A stretch of 64,000 nt of DNA from Paludibacteraceae bacterium (GTDB taxonomy: Bacteria > Bacteroidota > Bacteroidia > Bacteroidales > Paludibacteraceae), in the NCBI GenBank assembly GCA_017477325.1, contig JAFUWV010000010.1:1-64000 (forward strand). Reading direction: 5' to 3'. This document shows positions 17,306 to 25,354 of the stretch, in pieces; positions within the stretch are counted from its first letter, which is position 1; every line of letters starts with the position of its first letter. Below the pieces are notes generated by a model. It worked only from the letters and a program-made list of their open reading frames with translations, ran no database searches and was not told the DNA's origin. The position numbers and the translations under genes were made by a program.

Positions 17306-18775
17306 TTAACTAATAACCAATTTCATCACGCTCTCTCCCAACATGTCTATCTTCTTAGTTGACAGGTCAAAGCAGTGAACTGCCTTAATAAAGTCCGGAA
17401 TCAGAGCATCGGTCTTGTTAATGTTGATTCCGTCTGTTAATACCGGTAACACGCGCATAGTCCGCTTACCAAGATTAGTTTCGGAGTTGATTCTCTTTTC
17501 CGCCAACATCCACTCTTCCTTATAGAAATATCTCTCCGACCCTTCAGCAGTTTTCAGTATCTGCTCAGTCTGCTTCGATACAATTGGCACAAACACTTTG
17601 CAAGAGTTTATAGCATTCTCTATCCGCTTATTGTACTCATCGCCACTCTCAAGCCGCACGTCCATCCACACATTTAATCCTAAAGCCGTCAGTCTCTCAT
17701 ATATCTTTCTCACTATCAAGAAATCTTCGCTGGCATATGACAGGAATATGCCGTCATCTTCCCATCTGTCACGTCTCAAGGGTTGCAACAAGTGCATATC
17801 TCTTTTCATCTCGACATACCGCTCACCGATTTTCTCCGAGAGCGTTTGCATAAAGTCTCTTGCGTTATCGAAAAAAGTGATACGCTCTGTCTTCAGGTAA
17901 TTCTTCAATTGGGTCTCCTCGGCAGGCGAAGGCTGACTGAAATCCAATATCACCTCTCCCCCACTCAGATTCTTAACACTTCCACGCCATATATACCACA
18001 GCATGCGGAACAGCCAGTCGTCGTATTTGCAACCAATTGCCAGTGTGCGCTTTTCACTCAGCAGTTGCTTTATATTCTTCGGTGGGTTCCTGAGCCATTG
18101 GTCCACAATCAACAGTTTGTCGTTGTCAGTTATGGTAAATGGTCGGCGTACCACGTTGTTTTCCCTGCGCATGTACTCTGCTTTTCCAAATGCATAGTAT
18201 AGAGTAGGTTCAAGCGTCTTGTACTCGCTGTTTATCATCGTGATGTCCCGCTCCGTTCCTGTGTCGTATATATTCTTTACTTGGAGACGTTCTCCCCATA
18301 TCTCACGCATCAAAGTTTCGACATAGGGATCATAGGTAGTGGTTATCACAATAGGGAAACATCTCAGACGAACTTCTATGTTATCATCCACTACAGCACG
18401 AATATCCATAATGTTTCGCAACGAAGGTTCTATGTCTGACGAACTGACTGCCTCGCGTATCAGATACAATGTGTCACATATATCTTCATACAGGGTCTGT
18501 CCTTGACGATAGAAGCCAAGACTGCGTACGGCCTCTTGCCGTTTATACTCTTGCATAAGACTCTGTATCAAACTCTCGCTGTTTCCATGCGCTTTCTGCA
18601 GTTCCTCTTGCTCGGAGGTATAGCTCAGCATTGCTTCAGGACCAAGTATCAATACGTAGTTTCCCAAAATACAATCATCCGCCAACTTGTCCCAGCTCAA
18701 TGAAGGCTGTTCGTCATGCATATCGGGCGTTACCTTGCTAATCAGCGAATCCAGTACAAACTTCTTTTCAGCCAT
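17306..18775 (-). CDS. SIR2-like plus TIR domain protein, probable NADase effector
   Basis: A 489-residue two-domain protein. Residues 28-310 resemble the SIR2-like (sirtuin-related) domain of defence NADases: VLILGPEAML (41-50) in place of the glycine-rich loop, VITTTYDPYVETLM (143-156) in place of TTNYD, YYAFGKAE (193-200) where the catalytic His is normally found, and LAIGCKYDDWLFRMLW (245-260), a typical late motif. Residues 341-470 are a TIR domain: GIFLSYASEDFLIVRKIYERL, then VWMDVRLESGDEYNKRIENAI, VFVPIVS, and YKEEW (418-422) at the place of the catalytic Glu of TIR NADases. The SIR2 part seems to lack its key Asn and His, the TIR part looks complete. It is the first gene of a two-gene operon with the STAND protein and has its own promoter. 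Proposed role: cytoplasmic NAD-degrading effector. Confidence 0.8.
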   Translation of the reverse strand: MAEKKFVLDSLISKVTPDMHDEQPSLSWDKLADDCILGNYVLILGPEAMLSYTSEQEELQKAHGNSESLIQSLMQEYKRQEAVRSLGFYRQGQTLYEDICDTLYLIREAVSSSDIEPSLRNIMDIRAVVDDNIEVRLRCFPIVITTTYDPYVETLMREIWGERLQVKNIYDTGTERDITMINSEYKTLEPTLYYAFGKAEYMRRENNVVRRPFTITDNDKLLIVDQWLRNPPKNIKQLLSEKRTLAIGCKYDDWLFRMLWYIWRGSVKNLSGGEVILDFSQPSPAEETQLKNYLKTERITFFDNARDFMQTLSEKIGERYVEMKRDMHLLQPLRRDRWEDDGIFLSYASEDFLIVRKIYERLTALGLNVWMDVRLESGDEYNKRIENAINSCKVFVPIVSKQTEQILKTAEGSERYFYKEEWMLAEKRINSETNLGKRTMRVLPVLTDGININKTDALIPDFIKAVHCFDLSTKKIDMLGESVMKLVIS

Positions 18776-18836
18776 AATCCAATAATTTGAGAATTAAAAA
18801 ACGACAACTCAATATCAGTGTATTTCTCATGAGTTG

Positions 18837-18868
18837 CAAAGATAATATAAAATAATTAAGCATACAAC
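18837..18868 (-). promoter_or_regulatory. Promoter of the SIR2-TIR/STAND operon
   Basis: On the minus strand GTTG (18868-18865), a 20-base spacer and TATCTTTG (18844-18837). The leader would be roughly 55 bases. It gives the two-gene operon its own transcription unit, separate from the terminator-closed gene upstream. Confidence 0.65.
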
Positions 18869-18962
18869 TATCAATCGCGAAATTCACTAAAAAACATATC
18901 GAAATGTTCAAATCACAGTAAAGTGAATAGCTAACAATATTATGATACTTTAGCCAAAACAA

Positions 18963-18992
18963 ACAAGGGGAGACACTATGGACTCCCCTTGT
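18963..18992 (-). terminator. Terminator hairpin after the outer-membrane protein gene
   Basis: ACAAGGGGAG (18963-18972) and CTCCCCTTGT (18983-18992) form a perfect 10-bp stem with a 10-base loop, 55 bases beyond the stop at 19047. On the minus strand a short T-run (TTTTGG) follows. Confidence 0.7.
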
Positions 18993-19046
18993 ACAAATAA
19001 AACTCATTAAGGTTACAGTTCTACAATAATATATGAAAAAAGGGAA

Positions 19047-19601
19047 TTAGAATGTATATCTGATACCGAAATTGATTGAGGAGTCGAAAAGATGGACAAG
19101 CATAGCCCCTCCACCAACTAGCACAACGTCGTCAATTTCAGGATCGTATTTATAACTACCTCCACCAGGTGTGAATCCCAATGAATAACCCGCACGGAAG
19201 TCGGCAGTGATGGCAATAGGCGCATTTATGAAATTGATTTCAATACCGCCTATACCGTTGAAACCCCATTTACCGCCACCAAAATTACCCATTGCACCCA
19301 ACTGCGTACCTCCACCGGCGAACCAGTCGAGATCAATATTCTGTCCAGAGGCAGCATCGCCCTGATACATAAAATTAGCACGTCCGCCAAAGAAGTCCAT
19401 AAGGCCTCCGCCACCTTGAGTAGCAGCCATAGAATAGCCATAGTCCACATCCACCATGATGGAGAAATGTTGTGCAACCATAGTTTTATAACTTACTCCA
19501 TAGGACAAACCTGTACCCAAACCAAGCGAGTGCTTGTACTTCTTTGCGCTCACCGACAGCACCATCAGCGACGCAAGCATGATAGTAAGAAATCGTTTCA
19601 T
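19047..19601 (-). CDS. Small outer-membrane beta-barrel protein
   Basis: A 184-residue secreted protein. The start at 19601 is preferred over an upstream in-frame start because MKRFLTIMLASLMVLSVSA is a standard signal peptide and the promoter box lies just upstream. The mature part alternates glycine-rich turns with short amphipathic strands (YGVSYKTMVAQHFSIMVDVDYGY) and ends in NFGIRYTF with a terminal Phe, the classic C-terminal signal of an outer-membrane barrel. Specific function is unknown. It has its own promoter (box at 19649) and terminator, so it is monocistronic. Confidence 0.75.
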   Translation of the reverse strand: MKRFLTIMLASLMVLSVSAKKYKHSLGLGTGLSYGVSYKTMVAQHFSIMVDVDYGYSMAATQGGGGLMDFFGGRANFMYQGDAASGQNIDLDWFAGGGTQLGAMGNFGGGKWGFNGIGGIEINFINAPIAITADFRAGYSLGFTPGGGSYKYDPEIDDVVLVGGGAMLVHLFDSSINFGIRYTF

Positions 19602-19648
19602 AAGAATAGAACTTTTAAATATTAATAAATATGTGTGTATTTCGCCTG

Positions 19649-19656
19649 CAAAGATA
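19649..19656 (-). promoter_or_regulatory. -7 promoter box of the outer-membrane protein gene
   Basis: TATCTTTG on the minus strand, about 48 bases upstream of the start codon at 19601. The -33 position reads TGTG at the usual 20-base distance, a weak match. Confidence 0.55.
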
Positions 19657-19692
19657 AGCATAAAACGGAATACTCACACATAATATTACCAG

Positions 19693-19734
19693 AAATCTAT
19701 TCCTATTTTTACAAAATCTATTCCTATTTTTACA
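19693..19734. repeat. Two tandem copies of a 21-bp unit
   Basis: The unit AAATCTATTCCTATTTTTAC plus one A occurs at 19693-19713 and 19714-19734. It lies between the ribF stop and the promoter of the outer-membrane protein gene. Confidence 0.8.
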
Positions 19735-19742
19735 AAAACGGG

Positions 19743-20627
19743 CTAAATGTTAAGATTTACATGCACTTTTTTAAGGTCTTCGATGATTTGCGCACGCAAT
19801 TGTGAGAGACTTGTGAAATGCATCTCTTCCCTAAGGTAGTGCTTAAGGTGGAGTGTGAGGTGCTTGCCATACAGGGAGCCGCTGTAGTTGGGTATATGTA
19901 CTTCGAGAGTTTTCCCTGTACCACCCACAGTAGGGTTGCAGCCTATATTAAGCAGTGCCTGCTGTTCTTTTTCAACATCTTCAATCTGCACACTGACAGC
20001 ATAGACACCGTCTTGGGGTATAAGTTTCTGCGACTCCACTTGTATGTTAGCAGTCGGGAAACCTATCTGCCTACCTATCTGCCTGCCATGCACTACCACA
20101 CCTGAAATCTCATACTCATAACCCAACAACTCGTTGGCTTTATCAATATCTCCATCGCGCAGAAGAGTGCGTATGACAGTGGATGACACATGTCCTGCCT
20201 CAGCATATTCGCTCAGCCAGACTATGCTCACCCCCTCCTCTTGTGCCATGCGCTCGTAGTCTTCTTTAGACTGTGGCATATCGCTGCCAAAGCGATGGTC
20301 ATAGCCCATGAGTAGTATACTGACCTGCTCTGTCTGCCTAAGATATCTCAAGAATTGCTGTGCAGTAAGCATACGAATATCAGCGAACTGCAACATCACA
20401 ACCTCATCCGCATACTTTTGCAAACAATGTTTTCGCTCCAGCTCTGTAGTAAGAAGAAAACCTTCGGTAGCAGTTTCATCGTGCAACACTGAACGTGGAT
20501 GCTCACGGAAGGTAATCACTTTCCGCCGGATTCGATGCATAGAGGCGATATCAGCAAGGCATCGCAGCACATATTGATGTCCGCGATGCACTCCGTCAAA
20601 GAATCCTATGGTGGCAATAAATGACAA
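19743..20627 (-). CDS. ribF: Bifunctional riboflavin kinase/FAD synthetase
   Basis: A 294-residue RibF, converting riboflavin to FMN and FAD. The FAD synthetase domain has TIGFFDGVHRGHQ (6-18) and SSTVIR; the riboflavin kinase domain has GRQIGFPTANI, GVYAV and the EVHIPNY segment. The only available start is TTG at 20627, directly after the stop of the preceding gene and in the same frame, so the protein lacks the 12-16 residues usually found before the first beta strand. Translation probably depends on re-initiation after the upstream stop. It is the last gene of the DPP IV-MFS-NagX-like-ribF run. No FMN riboswitch was recognised. Confidence 0.93.
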   Translation of the reverse strand: MSFIATIGFFDGVHRGHQYVLRCLADIASMHRIRRKVITFREHPRSVLHDETATEGFLLTTELERKHCLQKYADEVVMLQFADIRMLTAQQFLRYLRQTEQVSILLMGYDHRFGSDMPQSKEDYERMAQEEGVSIVWLSEYAEAGHVSSTVIRTLLRDGDIDKANELLGYEYEISGVVVHGRQIGRQIGFPTANIQVESQKLIPQDGVYAVSVQIEDVEKEQQALLNIGCNPTVGGTGKTLEVHIPNYSGSLYGKHLTLHLKHYLREEMHFTSLSQLRAQIIEDLKKVHVNLNI

Positions 20628-21767
20628 TTAAATCTTTATATATATTTTTTTCTTGTAGAGCGGGTATGCAATCAGCCACATTAAGCAGACAAGTGAGAGG
20701 GCACACATCAGACTTCCGCCATTATCACCGAACAAAGGTTGCATGCACAATTTGTACCATGCGCTCCAAACTGTATATTGCTCTCCAGCCACAGCAAACC
20801 GAATGTTACTTATGGTAATCACCAACAAGGTTGAGACCACATAGATAAACAAAGGGTTCATGCCGAAACATACAAAGAAAGTCGCCCATCTATGTTTGTC
20901 ACGTATGTCAATAATCCAAATTAACAGGGCGAGCAGAAGAGAGGCAAGTCCGCACGTGAGAAGCACGTAACTTGCACTCCACATACTCTTATTAATCGGA
21001 AACGCATAGTCAAGCAGAAAACCTGCAAACAGAATTATGCTGCCGAAAATGAACAGATTGTTAACCTTCTTCCATTTATTATCGCCTATACCCATTATCA
21101 GTCGTCCGGCAAGACAGCCGAGCAAGCAGTGCGCAATGCAAGGAATAGTGGAGAGGAGTCCTTCCGGGTCAAAAGCAATGCCGCCCTTGTGATACATATG
21201 GTCAGCCCCGAGTACTGCCACATCAATACGCGACACAATATTGTCCTCTGTCAGAGTGAAACTATCGGTCACGCCTATAATGATGCAGTAAATCAGGCAG
21301 AGCGCTGCCGCCACCCATGCAATATACTTGGGTTTGAATACGAGCAGACACAATCCTGCCAAACAACTGACAATACCAAGTCTCGGGAACACCCCCAGCC
21401 ATCGGAGTCCATGCACTATCTTATCGCCTACGTCAGCCCATGTGCCACCTGTAGTAAGAGTGCGCAGGCTGATACCATACACACCGACAGCCCACCCTAT
21501 CAGCACAAGCAGCAGACCACGATAGAACAATTTGCCAACACTACGCCAAGTAAGGCAGAAGTCGGTCTTGCTCCATGAAATATACATCGCCACTCCCATC
21601 ACGAACACGAAGAAGGGGAAGACGAGATCGGTGGGTGTACAGCCATCCCATGTTGCATGCCTAAGCGGAGCATAGATATGACTCCATGAACCAGGGTTGT
21701 TGACGGTAATCATACCGGCAATGGTAATACCGCGCAACACGTCCAATGAGACTAAACGTGACTTCAC
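20628..21767 (-). CDS. NagX/DUF5009-like polytopic membrane acyltransferase-type protein
   Basis: A 379-residue membrane protein with about ten hydrophobic segments. The N-terminus RLVSLDVLRGITIAGMITVNNPG and DLVFPFFVFVMGVAMYIS are the signature of the heparan-alpha-glucosaminide N-acetyltransferase/DUF5009 family, called NagX in amino-sugar gene clusters. The start is GTG (21767), immediately after the TAA of the MFS gene. Next to a FucP-type sugar transporter this suggests a role in N-acetylglucosamine or muropeptide sugar use, but catalytic activity is not established for this bacterial branch. Confidence 0.8.
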   Translation of the reverse strand: MKSRLVSLDVLRGITIAGMITVNNPGSWSHIYAPLRHATWDGCTPTDLVFPFFVFVMGVAMYISWSKTDFCLTWRSVGKLFYRGLLLVLIGWAVGVYGISLRTLTTGGTWADVGDKIVHGLRWLGVFPRLGIVSCLAGLCLLVFKPKYIAWVAAALCLIYCIIIGVTDSFTLTEDNIVSRIDVAVLGADHMYHKGGIAFDPEGLLSTIPCIAHCLLGCLAGRLIMGIGDNKWKKVNNLFIFGSIILFAGFLLDYAFPINKSMWSASYVLLTCGLASLLLALLIWIIDIRDKHRWATFFVCFGMNPLFIYVVSTLLVITISNIRFAVAGEQYTVWSAWYKLCMQPLFGDNGGSLMCALSLVCLMWLIAYPLYKKKIYIKI

Positions 21768-23018
21768 TTATTTAACAGGGATATCGGTGTTGACATTCTT
21801 TGAGCCAAAGAGAGCGTACCAAAGGATGTAGAGCAATGCACAGATAGTTACCACATAACTGCCAAGATACCCGATAGAGTCAGCCACCCATCCTTGCAAC
21901 AGAGGTATTATACCACCACCGCATACAAGCGTCATGAATATGCCCGAAGCAGCAGGTGTGTATTTGCCAAGTCCTTCAGCAGCAAGGTTGAAGATAGCGC
22001 CCCACATGACAGATGTACACAAACCACACAGGAACATAACTATCATACTTACAGGCAGCTGAACGCCTTTGAAAGCGATAACCCACTCTTCAGGGAAGAA
22101 GATGACGCAAATGAGCAACACAATATTCATCAGCGAGACACATGCAAGCATGGTCTTGCTTGACACTTTGCCACCGATGGCTCCACCAATGAGACGACCA
22201 ACCATCATCATCAACCAATAGAAGCCAACGACCGTACCGGCAATAGCTGCGCCAACGGCCGGGTTGTTAGACATATACAGGTTGGCCATATTAGGAATAC
22301 CCACCTCAACACCTACATAGAAGAAAATAGCCAAAGCACCAAGTACGAAATGGCGGAAAGAGAGAGGAGAGTGTGTGTCTTTTTGTTTGTTTGCACGCTG
22401 TTCTGCAGTCTCAAGGTGAGGCTCGGGAATGTTAGTGAAGAAAATGATGAGGAATGCAAGCAGGAAGATGCCCATCGCAATCATCATGGCAGGAGCCGCA
22501 TCTGTAACTGAAGCTGTCTCGATGTTACCACCGATAAGATATCCCAGAAGTATAGGAGCCAAAGTACCACCGATGGAGTTGCAGGAGCCACCAAACTGTA
22601 TAAGTTGGTTACCACGATTGCCACCACCACCGAGAGTGTTGAGCATAGGGTTGACAACGATGTTGAGCATACACATACTAAAACCTGCAATGAAGGCACC
22701 AAGTACATATACGCCAAACGACTCGACATAGCCGGAGAGCCACTGAACACCCACTCCGATGAAACCTACGGTAACAGCAGCAAGAGAGGTGAACTTGTAG
22801 CCTTTGCGTTTGAGAATAATACCCGCAGGGATACCCATACATGCATAAGCAATGAAATTAGCGAACGTGCCTAATTGTGACAAGGCATTACTTGCATTAA
22901 ACTGATTCTTAACTATGACGCCCATAGAACCTGCGAAGTTGGTTACAAAGGCAATCATGAAGAAAAGAGCAAACATGACTGCTATAGGCAGGATGTTAGA
23001 TTTTTGTTGGTTACTCAT
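21768..23018 (-). CDS. Sugar MFS transporter, FucP/NagP-like
   Basis: A 416-residue major facilitator protein with twelve predicted helices. SMGVIVKNQFNAS and the intracellular KRKGYKFTSL loop after helix 2 resemble the fucose:H+ symporter (FucP) family, as does the GNQLIQFGGSCNSIGGTLAP stretch. The FucP family includes N-acetylglucosamine carriers (NagP), and the adjacent NagX-like gene favours an amino-sugar substrate; fucose or another hexose is possible. It lies 36 bases after the DPP IV gene and one base before the NagX-like gene. Confidence 0.85.
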   Translation of the reverse strand: MSNQQKSNILPIAVMFALFFMIAFVTNFAGSMGVIVKNQFNASNALSQLGTFANFIAYACMGIPAGIILKRKGYKFTSLAAVTVGFIGVGVQWLSGYVESFGVYVLGAFIAGFSMCMLNIVVNPMLNTLGGGGNRGNQLIQFGGSCNSIGGTLAPILLGYLIGGNIETASVTDAAPAMMIAMGIFLLAFLIIFFTNIPEPHLETAEQRANKQKDTHSPLSFRHFVLGALAIFFYVGVEVGIPNMANLYMSNNPAVGAAIAGTVVGFYWLMMMVGRLIGGAIGGKVSSKTMLACVSLMNIVLLICVIFFPEEWVIAFKGVQLPVSMIVMFLCGLCTSVMWGAIFNLAAEGLGKYTPAASGIFMTLVCGGGIIPLLQGWVADSIGYLGSYVVTICALLYILWYALFGSKNVNTDIPVK

Positions 23019-23054
23019 GATTTTAGTGTTTTATTGTTGTTATAAATTAATTGT

Positions 23055-25292
23055 TTACAGATTATTGTCGAGGAAATCAGTCATACGGTGGTAGAGGTGC
23101 ATATAGTTACTACGCTGACGCAGGAAATGATTATCGTCAGGATAGATTTGCATATCAAACTGTTTGCCCGCACGAACCAAAGCATCGATGTATGACCACA
23201 TGTTCTGACAATGTACATTATCATCCGCCACACCATGTACAAGCAGCACACGCCCATTCAGCCGTTCAGCCATCTCAGGCAAAGCTGCAGCCTTGTAACC
23301 ATTCTCATTGGCCTGCGGACGGCGCATGAAGCGCTCTGTGTAGGCAGAGTCGTAGAAGCGGAAATCTGTGACCGGAGCAACTGCTATTCCACACCGGAAC
23401 GGTGAGTCCGCCTCAGACATAGTCCGTAGTGTTTGGAAACCACCATAGCTCCAACCCCATATAGCCATACGATGAGAATCGATGAAACCAAGCGATGATA
23501 AATATTTCGCGGTAGAAATCTGATCCTCCGCCTCTTTTGCTCCTATATTCATATATGTGAGGTTACGGAACCCGCGTCCGCGAGAGTTGGTACCACGCGG
23601 GTCAACGCATGCTACCACATAGCCCTTCTCTAAAACGAGATACTCCTCCCAATCAATCTTAAAGCGGTTAAGTACCTGCTGCGAGGCAGGACCTGAATAT
23701 TGATACAAGAGCAGAGGACAAGGTTGTGATGCAGAAAAGTGTGAAAGTGTGAAAGTGTGAACAGAGGAATTCTCTGTATTAGCCTTATTCATCTCTGCCT
23801 CAAGAGCAGGTGGGAGCAAAATCCAACCGTTGAGTGTATCCCCCCTCTCAGTAGTGAAACTGAACAAATGTTTCTTAGGTAGTTCTGCCTTTTGTACCTT
23901 TTCTTTCAGTTCTTGGTTGTCAAGTAATGTGCGTACATGTTTTCCATCGCGACTGAGCAGTTTATATGTAGTTGGTTGTTCAATCGATGTACTACTAAGA
24001 AGCATATAACGGTTGTCTGTCGAGAAACGAGCGTTGTTTACTCCACGTTCAGGAGTCAAGCAAGTGTTTTTGTTCTTCTTCACGTTATGTGAAAAGACCT
24101 GTCTGTCCATGGGTGTAGGAAGTGCGGCCTGATACAACAAGGTCTGTGTAAGAGGCTCATAGTCATATATTCGTGTCAGATCGAAATTGCCCTTTGTGAG
24201 TTGCTTAATCTTCTGCCCATTGGTAGAATAAAGATATGCGTGCCGCCAACCGTCTTGCTCGGACATTACAAGCATAGTATTATCCTCATAGAACTGCCAA
24301 TAGTCAATGAGTTCATAATCCACAAAGCCGTTCTTGTTCTCCTCCGTATATATGAGTTTAGCGACAGCGGACTTTGCGTTGCACATGTACATCTCCATCT
24401 TGTTCTGATTGCGGTTGAGACGGAAGACTGCCAATTGGTCAGCGGAAGTTGTCCACATTATGCGCGGGATATAGCAGTCATCATCTTCAGGCAACTGAAT
24501 AGTCTTTAGCGACTTGTAATAAGTATCATACACCACAACCGATGGCACTGCATTCTTTGCTCCTGCTCTCGGGTAACGTATCTCATGTGTCTGAGGCATA
24601 GCATGAGGCTTACCTTCTTGAAGGAATGTCTGCCATGAGAAAGTCTCCACCTCTGTCTCGTTGAGGCGTACAAAGGCTAATTGCTTGGAGTCGGGTGAGA
24701 ACTGATATAGACAAGTCGTTGAGAACTCTTCCTCATACAACCAATCGGGAGTACCATTGATTATCTTGCCCTCCTCCCCATCAGTAGTTACAGCCACTTC
24801 AGTGGAGAAATCAAGTTTATGGATAAAGATGTTATTGTCTCTTGAGAATGCGATATATTTGCCATTGGGCGAGAACCGGGGTTCAGCCACAGGCAGTTGT
24901 TCGCTCAGCGGTTTGAGTTCTTTCTTCTGTCGGTCATAGATGTACCAATCGGCATTAGATGAGCGCCGGAACAGCTGTTGAGTATTGGTTTTTACAAGCA
25001 TATATCTCTCAGTAGGAGAAAGGATGAAGCCATCAATACTCTTCAGTCTATTGAGTTTGGTCTTGTTTATAGAGAAGAGCGTATCGACCTGTTCACCCGT
25101 ACGATAGTCAATCATGAGCACATTGTTATCCGACATCACTGCATAGTGTTCTCCGTCACCCATGTCAGTCATATTTTGCAGAGGCTTCTCCTTAAATCTG
25201 CCTGATACTATATCTTCCAAAAGTCCTGCCTGAGCAGCGATTGACACAAGCAGACACGCTATAATAAACACATTTTTTTTCATGCTGTTCAT
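23055..25292 (-). CDS. Dipeptidyl-peptidase IV (S9 family)
   Basis: A 745-residue periplasmic or surface serine peptidase that cleaves X-Pro dipeptides, feeding amino acid fermentation. A signal peptide is present (MKKNVFIIACLLVSIAAQA; an alternative ATG three codons downstream at 25283 may be the true start). The N-terminal half is an eight-bladed propeller; the C-terminal alpha/beta-hydrolase has the nucleophile in GWSYGG, Asp in GVADDNVH and His in YPDDNH. Anomaly: residues 500-525, between the propeller and QYSGPASQ, include an insertion (HTFTLSHF at 512-519) encoded by three 8-bp repeats that elsewhere occur in intergenic arrays. Promoter at 25303-25334. Confidence 0.93.
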   Translation of the reverse strand: MNSMKKNVFIIACLLVSIAAQAGLLEDIVSGRFKEKPLQNMTDMGDGEHYAVMSDNNVLMIDYRTGEQVDTLFSINKTKLNRLKSIDGFILSPTERYMLVKTNTQQLFRRSSNADWYIYDRQKKELKPLSEQLPVAEPRFSPNGKYIAFSRDNNIFIHKLDFSTEVAVTTDGEEGKIINGTPDWLYEEEFSTTCLYQFSPDSKQLAFVRLNETEVETFSWQTFLQEGKPHAMPQTHEIRYPRAGAKNAVPSVVVYDTYYKSLKTIQLPEDDDCYIPRIMWTTSADQLAVFRLNRNQNKMEMYMCNAKSAVAKLIYTEENKNGFVDYELIDYWQFYEDNTMLVMSEQDGWRHAYLYSTNGQKIKQLTKGNFDLTRIYDYEPLTQTLLYQAALPTPMDRQVFSHNVKKNKNTCLTPERGVNNARFSTDNRYMLLSSTSIEQPTTYKLLSRDGKHVRTLLDNQELKEKVQKAELPKKHLFSFTTERGDTLNGWILLPPALEAEMNKANTENSSVHTFTLSHFSASQPCPLLLYQYSGPASQQVLNRFKIDWEEYLVLEKGYVVACVDPRGTNSRGRGFRNLTYMNIGAKEAEDQISTAKYLSSLGFIDSHRMAIWGWSYGGFQTLRTMSEADSPFRCGIAVAPVTDFRFYDSAYTERFMRRPQANENGYKAAALPEMAERLNGRVLLVHGVADDNVHCQNMWSYIDALVRAGKQFDMQIYPDDNHFLRQRSNYMHLYHRMTDFLDNNL
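23736..23759. repeat. In-frame 8-bp repeat array inside the DPP IV gene
   Basis: Three copies of AAAGTGTG (plus strand). The same unit occurs in intergenic arrays near 59050 and 63605. It adds eight residues in frame. Confidence 0.85.
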
Positions 25293-25302
25293 CTTTTGCC
25301 TG

Positions 25303-25334
25303 CAAAGTTACAAAAAGTTTGCCATTGGAGCAAC
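25303..25334 (-). promoter_or_regulatory. Promoter of the DPP IV operon
   Basis: On the minus strand GTTG (25334-25331), 20 bases, TAACTTTG (25310-25303). The transcript would begin close to the first ATG at 25292, which makes the second ATG at 25283 the likelier start. Confidence 0.65.
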
Positions 25335-25354
25335 AGGTGAAGTATTTTTGTTGC

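Noticed and set aside
13227-18775. Mobile element carrying the SIR2-TIR/STAND genes
   Set aside because: No integrase, transposase, tRNA end or flanking direct repeat was seen at 12986-13226 or 18776-19046; transfer remains possible but is not shown.
19860-20640. FMN riboswitch for ribF
   Set aside because: No leader exists: ribF is preceded directly by the NagX-like gene with no room for the aptamer.
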